A stretch of DNA of 33,962 nt from an uncultured Myxococcales bacterium (GCA_937146725.1 CAKZRU010000050.1:1-33962), one strand, 5' to 3'. Counted from the first letter of the stretch, positions 9,901 through 17,883 are shown. Made by a program: numbers and translations. The notes: a model not told the origin generated them from the letters alone.

Positions 9901-10568
9901 CCATGTCGGGTGAAGTTGAACTAAAAGTCAAAGTGAGTGCCCCTCGGTGGATTGAAGTCAACCGTGGAGTCATCTATGCGAATGGTGAGGTTTTAACCCG
10001 CTTTGAAGTTGATATTGATCCTGAAACACATCTGTTTGAATGGTCTCAAACCATAGAGCTTACTCGTGATACGTGGTTTATTGCTCAAGTGCGCGGTGAC
10101 CGTTCTATGTTCCCAGTCGCCCCGCCTATTGATCTGCCGCCTGTTTTACTCAATGAAGCTTTTGGTACCATTGCAGGTCCGCTTGGATTGGGTGGAGGCC
10201 CCTTTGATGAAATCGCACCTAAAATGACCGGTGCTTTCACACCTTTAGCGCTAAGCAACCCCATTTGGGTCGATATTGATGGTGAAGGCTTTAAGGCACC
10301 TGGTGTTTTGCCACGTAAGTGTGATGGGTATACGGTTGTGCCAGATGTAATGGCTTCTCCTTTAGTTCGAGAAACTGATGCTGATGATGCCCCGATTCGC
10401 TTGTGGGAAGAACCGGAAGAAAGCTTTTTACCACCGCTCTTACCACCACCGGCACGCCAAGCACGAAATCGACATACTTTAGCGCGATCTTTTGGCTTCC
10501 CAAGAGTGCGTGGTGAACTTAATGATGTTCGCTTAATCTTTGAGCATTTTGGTTCACATAGCCACTAG
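6999..10568 (+). CDS. Large lipoprotein with C-terminal PHP-type metallohydrolase domain (CehA/McbA-like)
   Basis: ATGs lie at 6993 and 6999. AAGGAG at 6987-6992 touches the first and is six bases from the second, so 6999 is chosen (1189 residues). A lipoprotein signal ends in LCLSC. The N-terminal ~600 residues look like beta-rich domains with a carboxypeptidase-regulatory-like part (about 440-520). The PHP-type domain follows: HLH (653/655), TDH (His 686), QVNHPRD (His 766) and NSDSHH (Asp 907, His 909), matching the metal ligands of the CehA/McbA group of metallohydrolases. Related proteins hydrolyse phosphoesters or carbamates; the substrate here is unknown. A likely outer-membrane or periplasmic position beside a co-translated porin suggests the hydrolysis product is imported. 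Confidence 0.8.
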   Translation: MPYYNHKKSRPSLHLNLHSSSLLNVLLIIAMSLCLSCSERIEQPADARRVTTRTDLVGGPGALGELGDIVLENGEIKVIIQDKGFSRGFGVYGGGIIDADLVRPTAPGNSDGANGRDSFGELFPVYFLQALNPQEIKVLPNSDEGAAQVQVSGPGGEFLSITKVLNRILLNSYDGVDGFESIGELLPLITGEEGLSALLGDSPRLTFEVLYSLMPGARHINIATSMINTDDSDIELPSDVANQLFNFPAFSGLARDPFQVPLGFVALFGAGNQVFAPGFGFDIRFALEDRYQKAAEFSTEGETSPLALPALPGLITPGLISINPEGVSYGLFYLPEEIKDEVGESSYPKSFAYNLPDLREDSESFGRNVYELVFGDKVQPGDSLIPFSASSFTGMFSAGTPSIIKPNERFTMHHAFFVGDGDVSSIMDAYYEMMSIPTEPVILEVFDEVSGALVSEASILIYDANQRLINQSFSRSAGLAKLQLPIGEYSLRVHRGPSLSEAVPLSVKKDGMAARLTAPSPARLHFDIRGVDNRPLPAKVTIVGTTPAEQSGQPLRNFLFDLEAGQRWRTDDLVPDNPNEPSTRRYIETEGFTQQGVVSIDVPAGDYEVYISRGTEYELKVLSVSLDAGEEQGITEVLSRQVETPGYISADFHLHAAPSLDSDLPLRRRVRTAAAEGLEHLVATDHNFVTDYQPFIEREGLTEWLSSMIGLELTTLEAGHFNTFPIKRDKSQITRGAFQWSDQTPQALFEHAKEIGDENTIIQVNHPRDLILGYFSQYGVDPLTGELPEPSSGGGGIGAILDGLLAPNGPAFFDDEGNSEYSDQFDVIEVLNHGLFHEEFHARMPANIGEATIYDDNGNPLTPEEVAEIPVGEIICDGDDVAYAGAIDDWFNMLNNGKRYGGTANSDSHHGDDIGYPRTYVYVGDDDPAKVRYKDVAKGVRNKQMTMSRGPFLEFFVNEEPIGSDIVAMSGEVELKVKVSAPRWIEVNRGVIYANGEVLTRFEVDIDPETHLFEWSQTIELTRDTWFIAQVRGDRSMFPVAPPIDLPPVLLNEAFGTIAGPLGLGGGPFDEIAPKMTGAFTPLALSNPIWVDIDGEGFKAPGVLPRKCDGYTVVPDVMASPLVRETDADDAPIRLWEEPEESFLPPLLPPPARQARNRHTLARSFGFPRVRGELNDVRLIFEHFGSHSH

Positions 10569-10633
10569 GAATACAGATTAAAAACATACTAATCAAACAG
10601 GTTTACTTTTTAGATCCCACATGGCCTAAGCTC

Positions 10634-10662
10634 TTGTATTTTTACATAAATAATCGTATCTT
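10634..10662 (+). promoter_or_regulatory. Candidate sigma70-type promoter
   Basis: TTGTAT (10634-10639), a 17-base spacer and TATCTT (10657-10662) lie about 40 bases upstream of the ATG at 10699. Both boxes are weak matches. Confidence 0.25.
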
Positions 10663-10698
10663 CTAAGTAAATAGCATACATACTTGGAAGGGCGTTTT

Positions 10699-11772
10699 AT
10701 GAAGGACTTAAATCCAAACTATAGAAATGTATTTAACCACCTAGAACGATATGCACTAGCGTTAGTTGTACTCGCTCCTCTGTGCTTCACATCATGTAGT
10801 GATGTCAACGAAACTGATTCACAATCAACGAGTAAGCTGTATAGTGATGAAAACTCTTATTGGGATGATTATGAAGATAATCAATATGGATCTCCTTATG
10901 ATGATGACAACTCTTGGGCACAAAGTGAAAATGATCTAAGTGCTAATGATCAAGCCTTGATTGATGAGTTCTTAGCTCAGGAACTTGGTGCTGTAGAATA
11001 TGGAGACTTAACCGATGGTGAAGTTCTGGTCGCTGGGCCTGGGTATGGTGTTGATGTTGTTCTTGCCTGCTCGGAAGGCGCCTTATATGTCACGGCCGGT
11101 GTGGCAACCGGTGCCTTAGCTACAGTTTTTGCAGCGAGTGGTGTGGTGGCTGCCGGTGGTGGTGTGGCCGTTACTGCACCCGCCTCGGTACCATTATTTG
11201 CGGCGGCTGGTGGTCTGATTGGCTTAGCATCTTCATCCGGTTCATGGACGCAGTGCTTTGGGGGCTTAGCTCAAATAGGCTTGGGATTGATTAGACAGGG
11301 GTATTTCTCTGTGGCTAGAGGCTTTCAACAGGTCTTAAGACGTTCTAGTCCTTCAGCTAGTAACAGTGGTACAGCTGCTGGCACAAGTACTTGTACTGCT
11401 GGTAGCCAAGCTTGTCGACAAATGAATCAGCGTTACCACAATTACTGTGACTCTTTAGAGGAAGCAACTCAAGCTGTGACCGGTCGGTGGAATGGGGGGC
11501 TATGCACTCAAGCGAATAGATTCTTTCAGCGCTATGACTGCAACAAGCTGTATGATTTAGTTCGAGATGCCGCCAACTGTGAAGCCGGACGTCGTTTGGT
11601 TACCGACCGCTGTTATGGCGGTCAGTGGGATCAAGGCCATTTAGCCCCATGGAATAATGCTAAAAACCAATACCGTCGATGCTCAAGCTTATATCAAGAG
11701 CGCTGCGGATCGTTAGAAGACTATCAAACCATCAAATCTCAAGCTGAGGATCTTTATCCCGAGTGTCGATAA
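10699..11772 (+). CDS. Lipoprotein with hydrophobic Gly/Ala segment and Cys-rich C-terminal domain; possible toxin
   Basis: The longest frame begins with TTG at 10684, but the ATG at 10699 has GGAAGGG at a good distance, giving 357 residues. The N-terminus is a lipoprotein-like signal ending FTSC. An acidic, low-complexity stretch follows (many Asp, Asn, Tyr, Ser), then a Gly/Ala/Val-rich hydrophobic region (GALATVFAASGVVAAGGGVA and onward) that could be a membrane hairpin. A C-terminal domain of about 120 residues carries ten Cys, with RCYGGQWDQGHLAPWNNAKN as its most distinctive part. I do not recognise a named family. The layout of lipid anchor, hydrophobic segment and compact Cys-rich end resembles lipoprotein or polymorphic toxins, but there is no adjacent immunity gene on the same strand. 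Function is unproven. Confidence 0.6.
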   Translation: MKDLNPNYRNVFNHLERYALALVVLAPLCFTSCSDVNETDSQSTSKLYSDENSYWDDYEDNQYGSPYDDDNSWAQSENDLSANDQALIDEFLAQELGAVEYGDLTDGEVLVAGPGYGVDVVLACSEGALYVTAGVATGALATVFAASGVVAAGGGVAVTAPASVPLFAAAGGLIGLASSSGSWTQCFGGLAQIGLGLIRQGYFSVARGFQQVLRRSSPSASNSGTAAGTSTCTAGSQACRQMNQRYHNYCDSLEEATQAVTGRWNGGLCTQANRFFQRYDCNKLYDLVRDAANCEAGRRLVTDRCYGGQWDQGHLAPWNNAKNQYRRCSSLYQERCGSLEDYQTIKSQAEDLYPECR

Positions 11773-11791
11773 GTCATTGAGTTAAAAAAGC

Positions 11792-12586
11792 TCAAGGTTC
11801 AAGTCGACTTTTTGCCTTTTGAATGGGTGGAGCATCAGCTTGTTTGAGATATGCTTGTAATTCAGGAGTGGGTGCGTTCAGTTTAAAGTGACAGCGTGAG
11901 GGCTCATTGAGGGAGCCGGATTCATCCATACTTTGCATATCACAGTAATAATGAAGTTCCTGCCCATCTTTTACCGGAATCGTACCTGCGACTGGTCCTG
12001 GTGCTTGAGTCTCCCAATACACTTCCCAAGGTTCCATGCCAGTCATCACCATTTCGGCACTCATTAAACGTGCACCGGCTCCACCACCTTTCATATCAAG
12101 AACAGCTCCATTCAAAGTGCCTTGTGCATCAACCTCAAACTTAATACTTAAACCACCACTGACATCCTCTATCGCCAAGGGATCATCTTTCTTGGCTTGC
12201 CAAATCTCGGTTTGACTTTTAAGTAGAGCTAAAGTTTCTTGTCCGGCCCCTAAGTAGCCACGCTGTCGATAATATTCCACAGCATCTGGATTGACTTGTC
12301 CCGCTTTTAAAACCGCCGGCCCTTGAACTTGAGGGATCACTTTTGGCTTAGGATCCTTATTAACAAGCGCAAACTCATCTTGCTTAGGTGTTTGGGGGCT
12401 TGAGTTTTCCACATATAACTTAGGTGCCGGTCCTTGTGGATCAACCACTTTGGGGGGTACACCTACTGATTGTGGCGAATGAGGATCACTGCTTTTAAAA
12501 CGAACATCATTGGGGTCGTCTTGTTGTATTTGCCACCAAGCAAAGCCCAATCCACCTACTATACCTAACATCACCAATGCTCTCAT
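11792..12586 (-). CDS. Unrecognised anchored protein with Pro-rich linker
   Basis: This is a 264-residue protein. Residues 1-18 (MRALVMLGIVGGLGFAWW) form a short uncleaved anchor or signal. A Pro/Asp/Lys-rich linker spans about 25-95, followed by a folded part with YYRQRGYLG, a beta-rich stretch (SIKFEVDAQGTLNGAVLDM) and two Cys that could pair (YYCDM and SRCHF). AAGGAAA precedes the ATG. It is last in the minus-strand block and meets the upstream plus-strand gene tail to tail 20 bases away. I recognise no family. It is probably anchored in the inner membrane facing the periplasm. Confidence 0.7.
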   Translation of the reverse strand: MRALVMLGIVGGLGFAWWQIQQDDPNDVRFKSSDPHSPQSVGVPPKVVDPQGPAPKLYVENSSPQTPKQDEFALVNKDPKPKVIPQVQGPAVLKAGQVNPDAVEYYRQRGYLGAGQETLALLKSQTEIWQAKKDDPLAIEDVSGGLSIKFEVDAQGTLNGAVLDMKGGGAGARLMSAEMVMTGMEPWEVYWETQAPGPVAGTIPVKDGQELHYYCDMQSMDESGSLNEPSRCHFKLNAPTPELQAYLKQADAPPIQKAKSRLEP

Positions 12587-12626
12587 CTGATTTCCTTATT
12601 GGTCTACTTTTTTGGATAATATTCAC

Positions 12627-13454
12627 TTAGCGCGCACAGGTTAAATGTCGGCCACCATCAATCGGCATTGTTACGCCTGTAATCCATCCGGCCTGACGCG
12701 AGGCTAAAAAGGCAATCAAGTCAGCAATCTCATCGGCCTCTCCCACACGGCCCAAAGGATGAGTGCTCTTACAATGCTCCAAAAAGCGCGCATAGCTTTC
12801 TTGGTCCATGCCACCTCGTTTATGCAGCTCGGTCACCACTACTCCTGGGCAAATCGCATTCACTCTGACCCCGCTTGGTGCTAAATCCAAGGAAGCACAT
12901 TGGGTAATTTGGTTAAGAGCGCCCTTACTTGAGCAATAGGAGACCAAGCCCGGAAAAGACTTGAGACCCGATATGCTTGAGATATTCACAATGGCACCTT
13001 GAGCTTGCTTCAGCGCTGGAGTCAGACCTTGCATGATCTCAAGAACCGCAAAAACATTGACTTCAAACATTGCTCTAAAGTCACTTAAGTTGACTGACTC
13101 TACACTGCCGGTTCCAATCAAACCTGCCGAGTTTACTAAAACATCAAGCTCGGCTTTTCCATTTGAACTACGTGCTTCCAAATGGGTGTTGATCGTTGCA
13201 ATCATCTGCAGACGATCGGTGCTCAGTGCTAAATCAGCACACACTAGCAAGTCATCGTACGGTGGTAATTCTGCAAGTTTTCTGGCCTCTTTTATCGCAG
13301 CTAAGGTGTCTTGCAACGCCTCTTTCTTACGTCCGGTAATGATTAACTCAGCCCCTTCGCTTGCTAAAAGAACTGCTGTGGCCTTACCAAGACCACTAGA
13401 GGCACCTGTAACAACTGCAATTTGCTTTTCAAAACGTAAAAATCTTTTCTGCAT
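12627..13454 (-). CDS. Classical short-chain dehydrogenase/reductase (SDR)
   Basis: At 275 residues it has normal length for a classical SDR. The cofactor motif TGASSGLG is at 16-23, NSAG at 108-111, the catalytic Ser near 159-160 (NISS), and YCSSK gives Tyr173 and Lys177. The C-terminus has the usual GWITGVTMPIDGG motif. It should be a cytosolic NAD(P)-dependent oxidoreductase; GRK after the second strand hints at NADPH preference. The substrate is not predictable. It is the only plainly cytosolic enzyme in a block of exported proteins, 71 bases downstream of the DUF5648 lipoprotein and 40 bases upstream of the anchored protein. Confidence 0.9.
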   Translation of the reverse strand: MQKRFLRFEKQIAVVTGASSGLGKATAVLLASEGAELIITGRKKEALQDTLAAIKEARKLAELPPYDDLLVCADLALSTDRLQMIATINTHLEARSSNGKAELDVLVNSAGLIGTGSVESVNLSDFRAMFEVNVFAVLEIMQGLTPALKQAQGAIVNISSISGLKSFPGLVSYCSSKGALNQITQCASLDLAPSGVRVNAICPGVVVTELHKRGGMDQESYARFLEHCKSTHPLGRVGEADEIADLIAFLASRQAGWITGVTMPIDGGRHLTCAR

Positions 13455-13525
13455 CTTATTATCTTTTTCTTAAGTGAGTTTTTAAATGACCATGCTCGAC
13501 TTGGATAAAACAAACATATCATCGA

Positions 13526-14566
13526 TTAGGGAAGCCAAATATAACCGACTACCCCTTGATCTTGATAGCCTAATCCAACCGCATGATCACGTTCATTTGC
13601 CGAAGTGGTATAGAAAAAGTCTCGATCATCACTTAATTTCAGATGATATAAAGGACTTGCGCCACACTCCGGACTAGCGAGCCAAAAACCCAGATTTCGC
13701 AAAGGTGCCCGATTAATGCCACAGTCGGTTTGAGTGGATAAGAAAGGCTTGTTTGCTGACGTTTTACAGTAAAAAACGGGTCGACTATTGGGTAAAGTTT
13801 CAGCTGCTAAGTAAAAGTAATTTTCAAACTCTAAACGATGCGTAGAGTTACTCACAACATTAAGCTCATTCGAATAAATATGCTCGCCTTGTCCATACCC
13901 ACGATGAATACCAACTCGACAGTTCAAAGCCTGCCAATCTTCATCACAGCTTCCATCACAATCATCATCTTGTAAATTACATGTTTCAGCCGGAGGAATA
14001 CACTGACTTTGGGCATTAACACATTCAGAAACCCCTTCACTCCCACAGCTACTCATACAAGACTCACCGGCCACACAGTCGTTAAAGGCCTCACAGCCGT
14101 TGCTGAGATCTTGGTCGACATCAAAGTAAGACCTTTGACACTCATTCAAAAGGCACTGTCCATCAACACAACTCGCGCTCGCATTAGGAATCACACAGGT
14201 TCGGCCGCACCCTCCACAGTTTTGTGGATCATTGCTTTCATCCACACAAATTGAGCCACAAAGAGTCAGCTCACCACAATCTATCTGTGTTCCCGCTTCA
14301 CTTTCGCCGGCAGTTGTCATTCCGGCAGTTGTCATTCCGGCAGTTGTCATTCCTGCCGTCATACCCGCCATGGTCATGTGACTTTGGTCTATACCTGCAT
14401 TCATTCCACTTATGCCCGACTCTATACCACTTGTACCAGTCTCTAAAGACATATCAAAGTTCAGAATGTCCTGTTCTTCTACCCCGGCACAATTCCATAA
14501 ACAGAGCACTGTTAAGAGGATTAGACTCTTGAAGTTGCCATGATAAAAGCCAAGCAAAAAATCCAT
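13526..14566 (-). CDS. Mosaic lipoprotein: TAGM linker, Cys-rich motif, MopE module, DUF5648
   Basis: The frame begins at an ATG at 14605 that overlaps the upstream stop as ATGA. The ATG at 14566 has a GAGGG Shine-Dalgarno sequence and starts a neater signal (MDFLLGFYHG...LWNC), so it is preferred; the longer start is possible. After the candidate lipid-attachment Cys (atypical, with Asn before it) comes a Gly/Met/Thr-rich linker with three exact MTTAG repeats. Then CGSICVDESNDPQNCGGCG, a motif common in myxobacterial surface proteins, one MopE-like module (CNLQDDDCDGSCDED), and a C-terminal DUF5648-type beta repeat (HRGYGQGEHIYS; YHLKLSDDRDFFYTTSANE). DUF5648 usually lies at the end of secreted proteins and may bind ligands. 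A cell-surface position is inferred. Confidence 0.8.
   Translation of the reverse strand: MDFLLGFYHGNFKSLILLTVLCLWNCAGVEEQDILNFDMSLETGTSGIESGISGMNAGIDQSHMTMAGMTAGMTTAGMTTAGMTTAGESEAGTQIDCGELTLCGSICVDESNDPQNCGGCGRTCVIPNASASCVDGQCLLNECQRSYFDVDQDLSNGCEAFNDCVAGESCMSSCGSEGVSECVNAQSQCIPPAETCNLQDDDCDGSCDEDWQALNCRVGIHRGYGQGEHIYSNELNVVSNSTHRLEFENYFYLAAETLPNSRPVFYCKTSANKPFLSTQTDCGINRAPLRNLGFWLASPECGASPLYHLKLSDDRDFFYTTSANERDHAVGLGYQDQGVVGYIWLP
14306..14375 (-). repeat. 15-bp tandem repeat (MTTAG), three exact copies plus flanking variants
   Basis: On the minus strand the unit atg-aca-act-gcc-gga encodes Met-Thr-Thr-Ala-Gly three times, flanked by MTAG and TMAG variants and by ESEAG. It has the same unit length and similar composition to the arrays at 89-268 and 33224-33313. 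Confidence 0.85.
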
Positions 14567-14601
14567 TTTCCCTCGTTTTGGCTGATGCAAACTACCCTTG
14601 A

Positions 14602-16095
14602 TCATGCGAATAACTCACCAAAGGTGTCACTCGTATTAGCCCCATTCCATCCAAAAGACTCAATCGGTAGCCCCAAAGCTCTTAGGGCGCTTAACTGAGC
14701 AGTACATAGATTACCACCGGCTGAGCGTACATGCACTTGTGAACGCAAACGCCCACCCGCTGTTCCCGCCATAAGCACCGGTAACTCTTTGACGCTATGT
14801 TTCCAGCCTTCTCCATATTCACTTGTTCCATAAATCAAACCTTGATCTAAAAGTGACATACCACTTGCATCAGGTTCAGCAAAGGCATCTAAAAAGCTCG
14901 CAAAAGCTTCCATCTGATATTGCGTAATTGACCGGACTCGTTCCCAATGACCATCATGACAGGTTTTATGCATACCATCCGGTACACTGAGATTGGAAAA
15001 AATATGAGTACTGGCGGGAGAGGTCAGCTGTAAGGAAAAACAGCGCGTTAAGCCACAGCGAATCGCGGTCGCAATCAAGTCACCCATTACCCTAGTTTTA
15101 TTGATAAGATCTCCACTGTAATTACCCACAAGTGGTGCTTCACAGGCTTGCTGACTTGCTGAAAGTCGACTTTGTAAGGCATACAGATGCTCTAAATGGG
15201 CTTCTAAGCGTATGCGGTCGTTTTGCCCTAAATATGAATTAAGTTGTTGAGCCTCAGTGAGTACAGCATCTAACACAGCCGAACGACGATCAAGCTCACT
15301 TGTATCAACCGAAACATTAAAGAGACGGTCATACAGCACTCCGGGATCAAGAATGGGCAAGTTTTGTGAATTGGGTCCGTTATAAGAAATGGCATTCCAA
15401 TGCCCATAGCCATGGAAGCGTGCTTCACTGACCCCAACTTCTAAGGATCGATACAGTGGATTTTCTTGGTAAAAATCGGGATGTCGTGCGACCACTTGAT
15501 CAAGAGTTGCTCTTAGCGCAGTTAAGGTATGAGAGCTATGATCAAAGGTTTCGGGCTGAGGTCGATCGCCGGTTAAAGCAACCATAAAGCCACGCATATG
15601 TCCATCTCCCTGACCAGCCGGAGTGCCGGGAATTTCAGTATGTGGCTCTAAACCGGTGATCACTGATACTTGATGGCGAGCCAAAGGATTGATTAAGGGA
15701 CTAAAGCTATAGTTTTGCCCTACATCGTTAGGTGTCCATAAATCGGGATGCCCCGCTTGCGCCTGCTGGCCTCCATGAGCCGCATGCCAAGGTGTACCAT
15801 TTGCCCAATAAAACAAACCAAAAAAAGGCTGCGCTTGGCTTGCGCTCTGTGCAAACGCAGGCGCTGAAAACAATTCTAATTGAGGAAGTGCTAGCTGTAC
15901 TCCCACGCCCCCAAGTAGTCCCTTGAGTACTTGCCGGCGAGATAGCCCCCTTAAATTAGTTCCCTGTCCCAATGACCCTTTTGAGTTTTGTTCTAGGGTA
16001 TAACGTTCTCTCAGACGAGTCGCCACGGACGGTTGAGCATTATAATGACTCGTTTGATTAAGGTTAGCTGATGATCGTTTATGAGTTTTTTTCAT
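14602..16095 (-). CDS. DUF1552 family protein, Tat-exported
   Basis: This is a 497-residue protein. A twin-arginine signal LSRRQVLKG (Arg53, Arg54) is followed by a hydrophobic stretch and a cleavage-like SAPAFAQ. The n-region is unusually long (about 50 residues), but no better start lies nearer the twin Arg. The remainder follows the DUF1552 pattern: LFYWANGTPWHA, LINPLARHQVSVITGLEPH, GHMRGFMVALTGDRP and the C-terminal NLCTAQLSALRALGLPIESFG. Members are usually paired with DUF1592-type proteins in Planctomycetes and Myxococcota; their chemistry is not established, although sulfatase-like relatedness has been suggested. Tat export implies folding, perhaps with a cofactor, before transport. 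It starts 15 bases after the DUF1592 gene, and its stop overlaps the next possible start. Confidence 0.88.
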   Translation of the reverse strand: MKKTHKRSSANLNQTSHYNAQPSVATRLRERYTLEQNSKGSLGQGTNLRGLSRRQVLKGLLGGVGVQLALPQLELFSAPAFAQSASQAQPFFGLFYWANGTPWHAAHGGQQAQAGHPDLWTPNDVGQNYSFSPLINPLARHQVSVITGLEPHTEIPGTPAGQGDGHMRGFMVALTGDRPQPETFDHSSHTLTALRATLDQVVARHPDFYQENPLYRSLEVGVSEARFHGYGHWNAISYNGPNSQNLPILDPGVLYDRLFNVSVDTSELDRRSAVLDAVLTEAQQLNSYLGQNDRIRLEAHLEHLYALQSRLSASQQACEAPLVGNYSGDLINKTRVMGDLIATAIRCGLTRCFSLQLTSPASTHIFSNLSVPDGMHKTCHDGHWERVRSITQYQMEAFASFLDAFAEPDASGMSLLDQGLIYGTSEYGEGWKHSVKELPVLMAGTAGGRLRSQVHVRSAGGNLCTAQLSALRALGLPIESFGWNGANTSDTFGELFA

Positions 16096-16110
16096 GTGAT
16101 GTACTCTTTC

Positions 16111-17883
16111 TTACTCATCGCTATTAAAGCTATTATCGTTGTTTAGCTCAGTGCTTGGCCCAACCTGCCTAAAGCCATCACTCATCAATAAGGCTTTAAT
16201 TAAAGCCTTAAAGCGAAAGCCTTGCGCTCTAAACTTTTCATGCAAGCGTAAGATTTCAGATTCTTCCCCCTCTTCCTCTAGGCGCCCCAAAGCAAAGCGA
16301 TAAACCTGTCGAACCATACAGGTACTAAGGCGAGAGTCTTGGGCTAAGTGCTGGGCCAAATCTCCCAAGTTTGACATAGGCACTCCATCTAAATCACCAC
16401 TTGCATCCAAAGTAATCCCGTTTACACTTTCACGATAGCGACCAACAGAATCAAAGCGCTCAAACAAAAAGCCTGGTGGATCAATAAAGCTATGACAGCC
16501 GGCACAAGCTGGATCTTCTCGGTGTCTTTCTAGCCTTTCTCGAAGTGTACTTGCCTCACCGGTTTCCGGTTCGAGGTTCAAGTCAATATCATCGGGGGGT
16601 GGTGGGACTTCCTGACATAAAAGTCTTTCCCGAATATACTTACCACGCAAGGTGGGTGAGGTTTCGGTAGGGTGGGCATTCATGGTTAAAAAGGCTGCTG
16701 TGCCTAGGAAGCCAACTCTGACCGTGTCTTCGGGCAAGGCAAGTGACTCAAAAATAATCGGAGAGCCCTGTTCTAAGCTAATTCCATAGTGATCAGCAAG
16801 TGTTTGATTTAAATAAGCTTTTTTCTCACTAAACAATAGACGAATATCAGTATCTCGGCGGTATACCAAATCGTTTACCAATAAACGTACTTCTGTTTCC
16901 ATGGCATTGAGTAAGCTTGGTGTAAAGCCCTCATATACACTTGGATCACGCTCAACTCTTTTTAAGCGACTCAAATCAAGATATTGCGCAAAAAATGCAT
17001 TGATTGAGGCTTTTGCTCGTTCGGTATTCAAAAGACGATCTATTTGTGCTTCTAGCACATTATTCTCTTTTAAGCGTCCTTCTAAAGCGAGATTTAATAA
17101 TTCTTGATCCGGCGCAGAATCTTGTAAGGTAAATGCTAAGCGGCTCGCCAACTCAAGATCTGTGTAGTGATGGATTTCATCATCTAAACTCGCCATCCCC
17201 TGCTCGAGTCTATACAGCACAAAGGGCGATTGCAACATGGCCGCTAGTACATTCTCCAGTCCCTTGAGCTGATCTTCTTGCCGTCTACTGGTTGCTGACA
17301 ACTGTGCTAATGCCTGCCAGCGTCCAAATTCGCTTTCACTGAGAGGACGTCTGTATAACCTTAGCCCTAAAGTTCTGATCAATTGATCGGCACAGCCATC
17401 ATCCACAGTGTTAGGTAAGCAACCGGTCGTTAATTGAACATTCATATCACTGGCAAAATAACGTTCTGCCAATATAAAAGCGGCCTCGGCATACAGCTCC
17501 ACACCAAAAGCAGAAACCGAGCTACTGCCTGAGCCAATAGAGGTAAAAAGGTAGGGGTTAGTATCGGGCTCAAGATCCAAGTCACTACTATCAAGACCAA
17601 GTATATCGCTTACCATATTTCGGTATTGGGATTGAGTGAGCCTAGACCAAACCGGTGGACCGGGCACTAAGTCTTGGAGCTGACTTACATCGATCGCTGT
17701 CTCGCCTCCTAAAACTTCACCAGCATTTTCTGCGGTCTCTCCTACCACTTCTTCTCCTGCTATAAGATCAGTCATCATGTTTACTGAGCTAGACTCAGTT
17801 AAGGAAACGCGTCGTGCATCTTCGCAGGCATATAATGAGCATAAGAGTACTAACACCCCAAAGGTAAAGCGAAATACCTTCAT
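16111..17883 (-). CDS. DUF1592/DUF1588/DUF1595-type lipoprotein with CxxCH motif
   Basis: This is a 590-residue protein with a lipoprotein signal ending LYAC (Cys20) and a degenerate AGE/GET linker (about 35-62). Conserved blocks follow in family order: RLTQSQYRNMVSDILG (DUF1587-like), RLYRRPLSESEF (DUF1595), SPFVLYRLEQG (DUF1592), RGKYIRERLLCQEVPPPP and CAGCHSFIDPPGFLFERFD (DUF1588; Cys460, Cys463, His464), and a DUF1585-like end CMVRQVYRFALGR. CAGCH is a c-type haem-binding motif in form; whether haem is bound in this family is unknown. It lacks the separate N-terminal cytochrome domain of longer planctomycete relatives. AGAGGAG precedes the ATG at a good distance. It leads the block and is probably transcribed from the promoter at 17932-17960. 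Confidence 0.88.
   Translation of the reverse strand: MKVFRFTFGVLVLLCSLYACEDARRVSLTESSSVNMMTDLIAGEEVVGETAENAGEVLGGETAIDVSQLQDLVPGPPVWSRLTQSQYRNMVSDILGLDSSDLDLEPDTNPYLFTSIGSGSSSVSAFGVELYAEAAFILAERYFASDMNVQLTTGCLPNTVDDGCADQLIRTLGLRLYRRPLSESEFGRWQALAQLSATSRRQEDQLKGLENVLAAMLQSPFVLYRLEQGMASLDDEIHHYTDLELASRLAFTLQDSAPDQELLNLALEGRLKENNVLEAQIDRLLNTERAKASINAFFAQYLDLSRLKRVERDPSVYEGFTPSLLNAMETEVRLLVNDLVYRRDTDIRLLFSEKKAYLNQTLADHYGISLEQGSPIIFESLALPEDTVRVGFLGTAAFLTMNAHPTETSPTLRGKYIRERLLCQEVPPPPDDIDLNLEPETGEASTLRERLERHREDPACAGCHSFIDPPGFLFERFDSVGRYRESVNGITLDASGDLDGVPMSNLGDLAQHLAQDSRLSTCMVRQVYRFALGRLEEEGEESEILRLHEKFRAQGFRFKALIKALLMSDGFRQVGPSTELNNDNSFNSDE

Noticed and set aside
11777..11795. TTGAGTT / AGCTCAA hairpin between convergent genes as a terminator
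   Set aside because: The stem is short and contains a G-T pair, and no T-tract follows on either strand; it may be chance.
13486..13677. 63-codon plus-strand frame
   Set aside because: It lies mostly antisense to the DUF5648 lipoprotein, has no family match and no convincing Shine-Dalgarno sequence.
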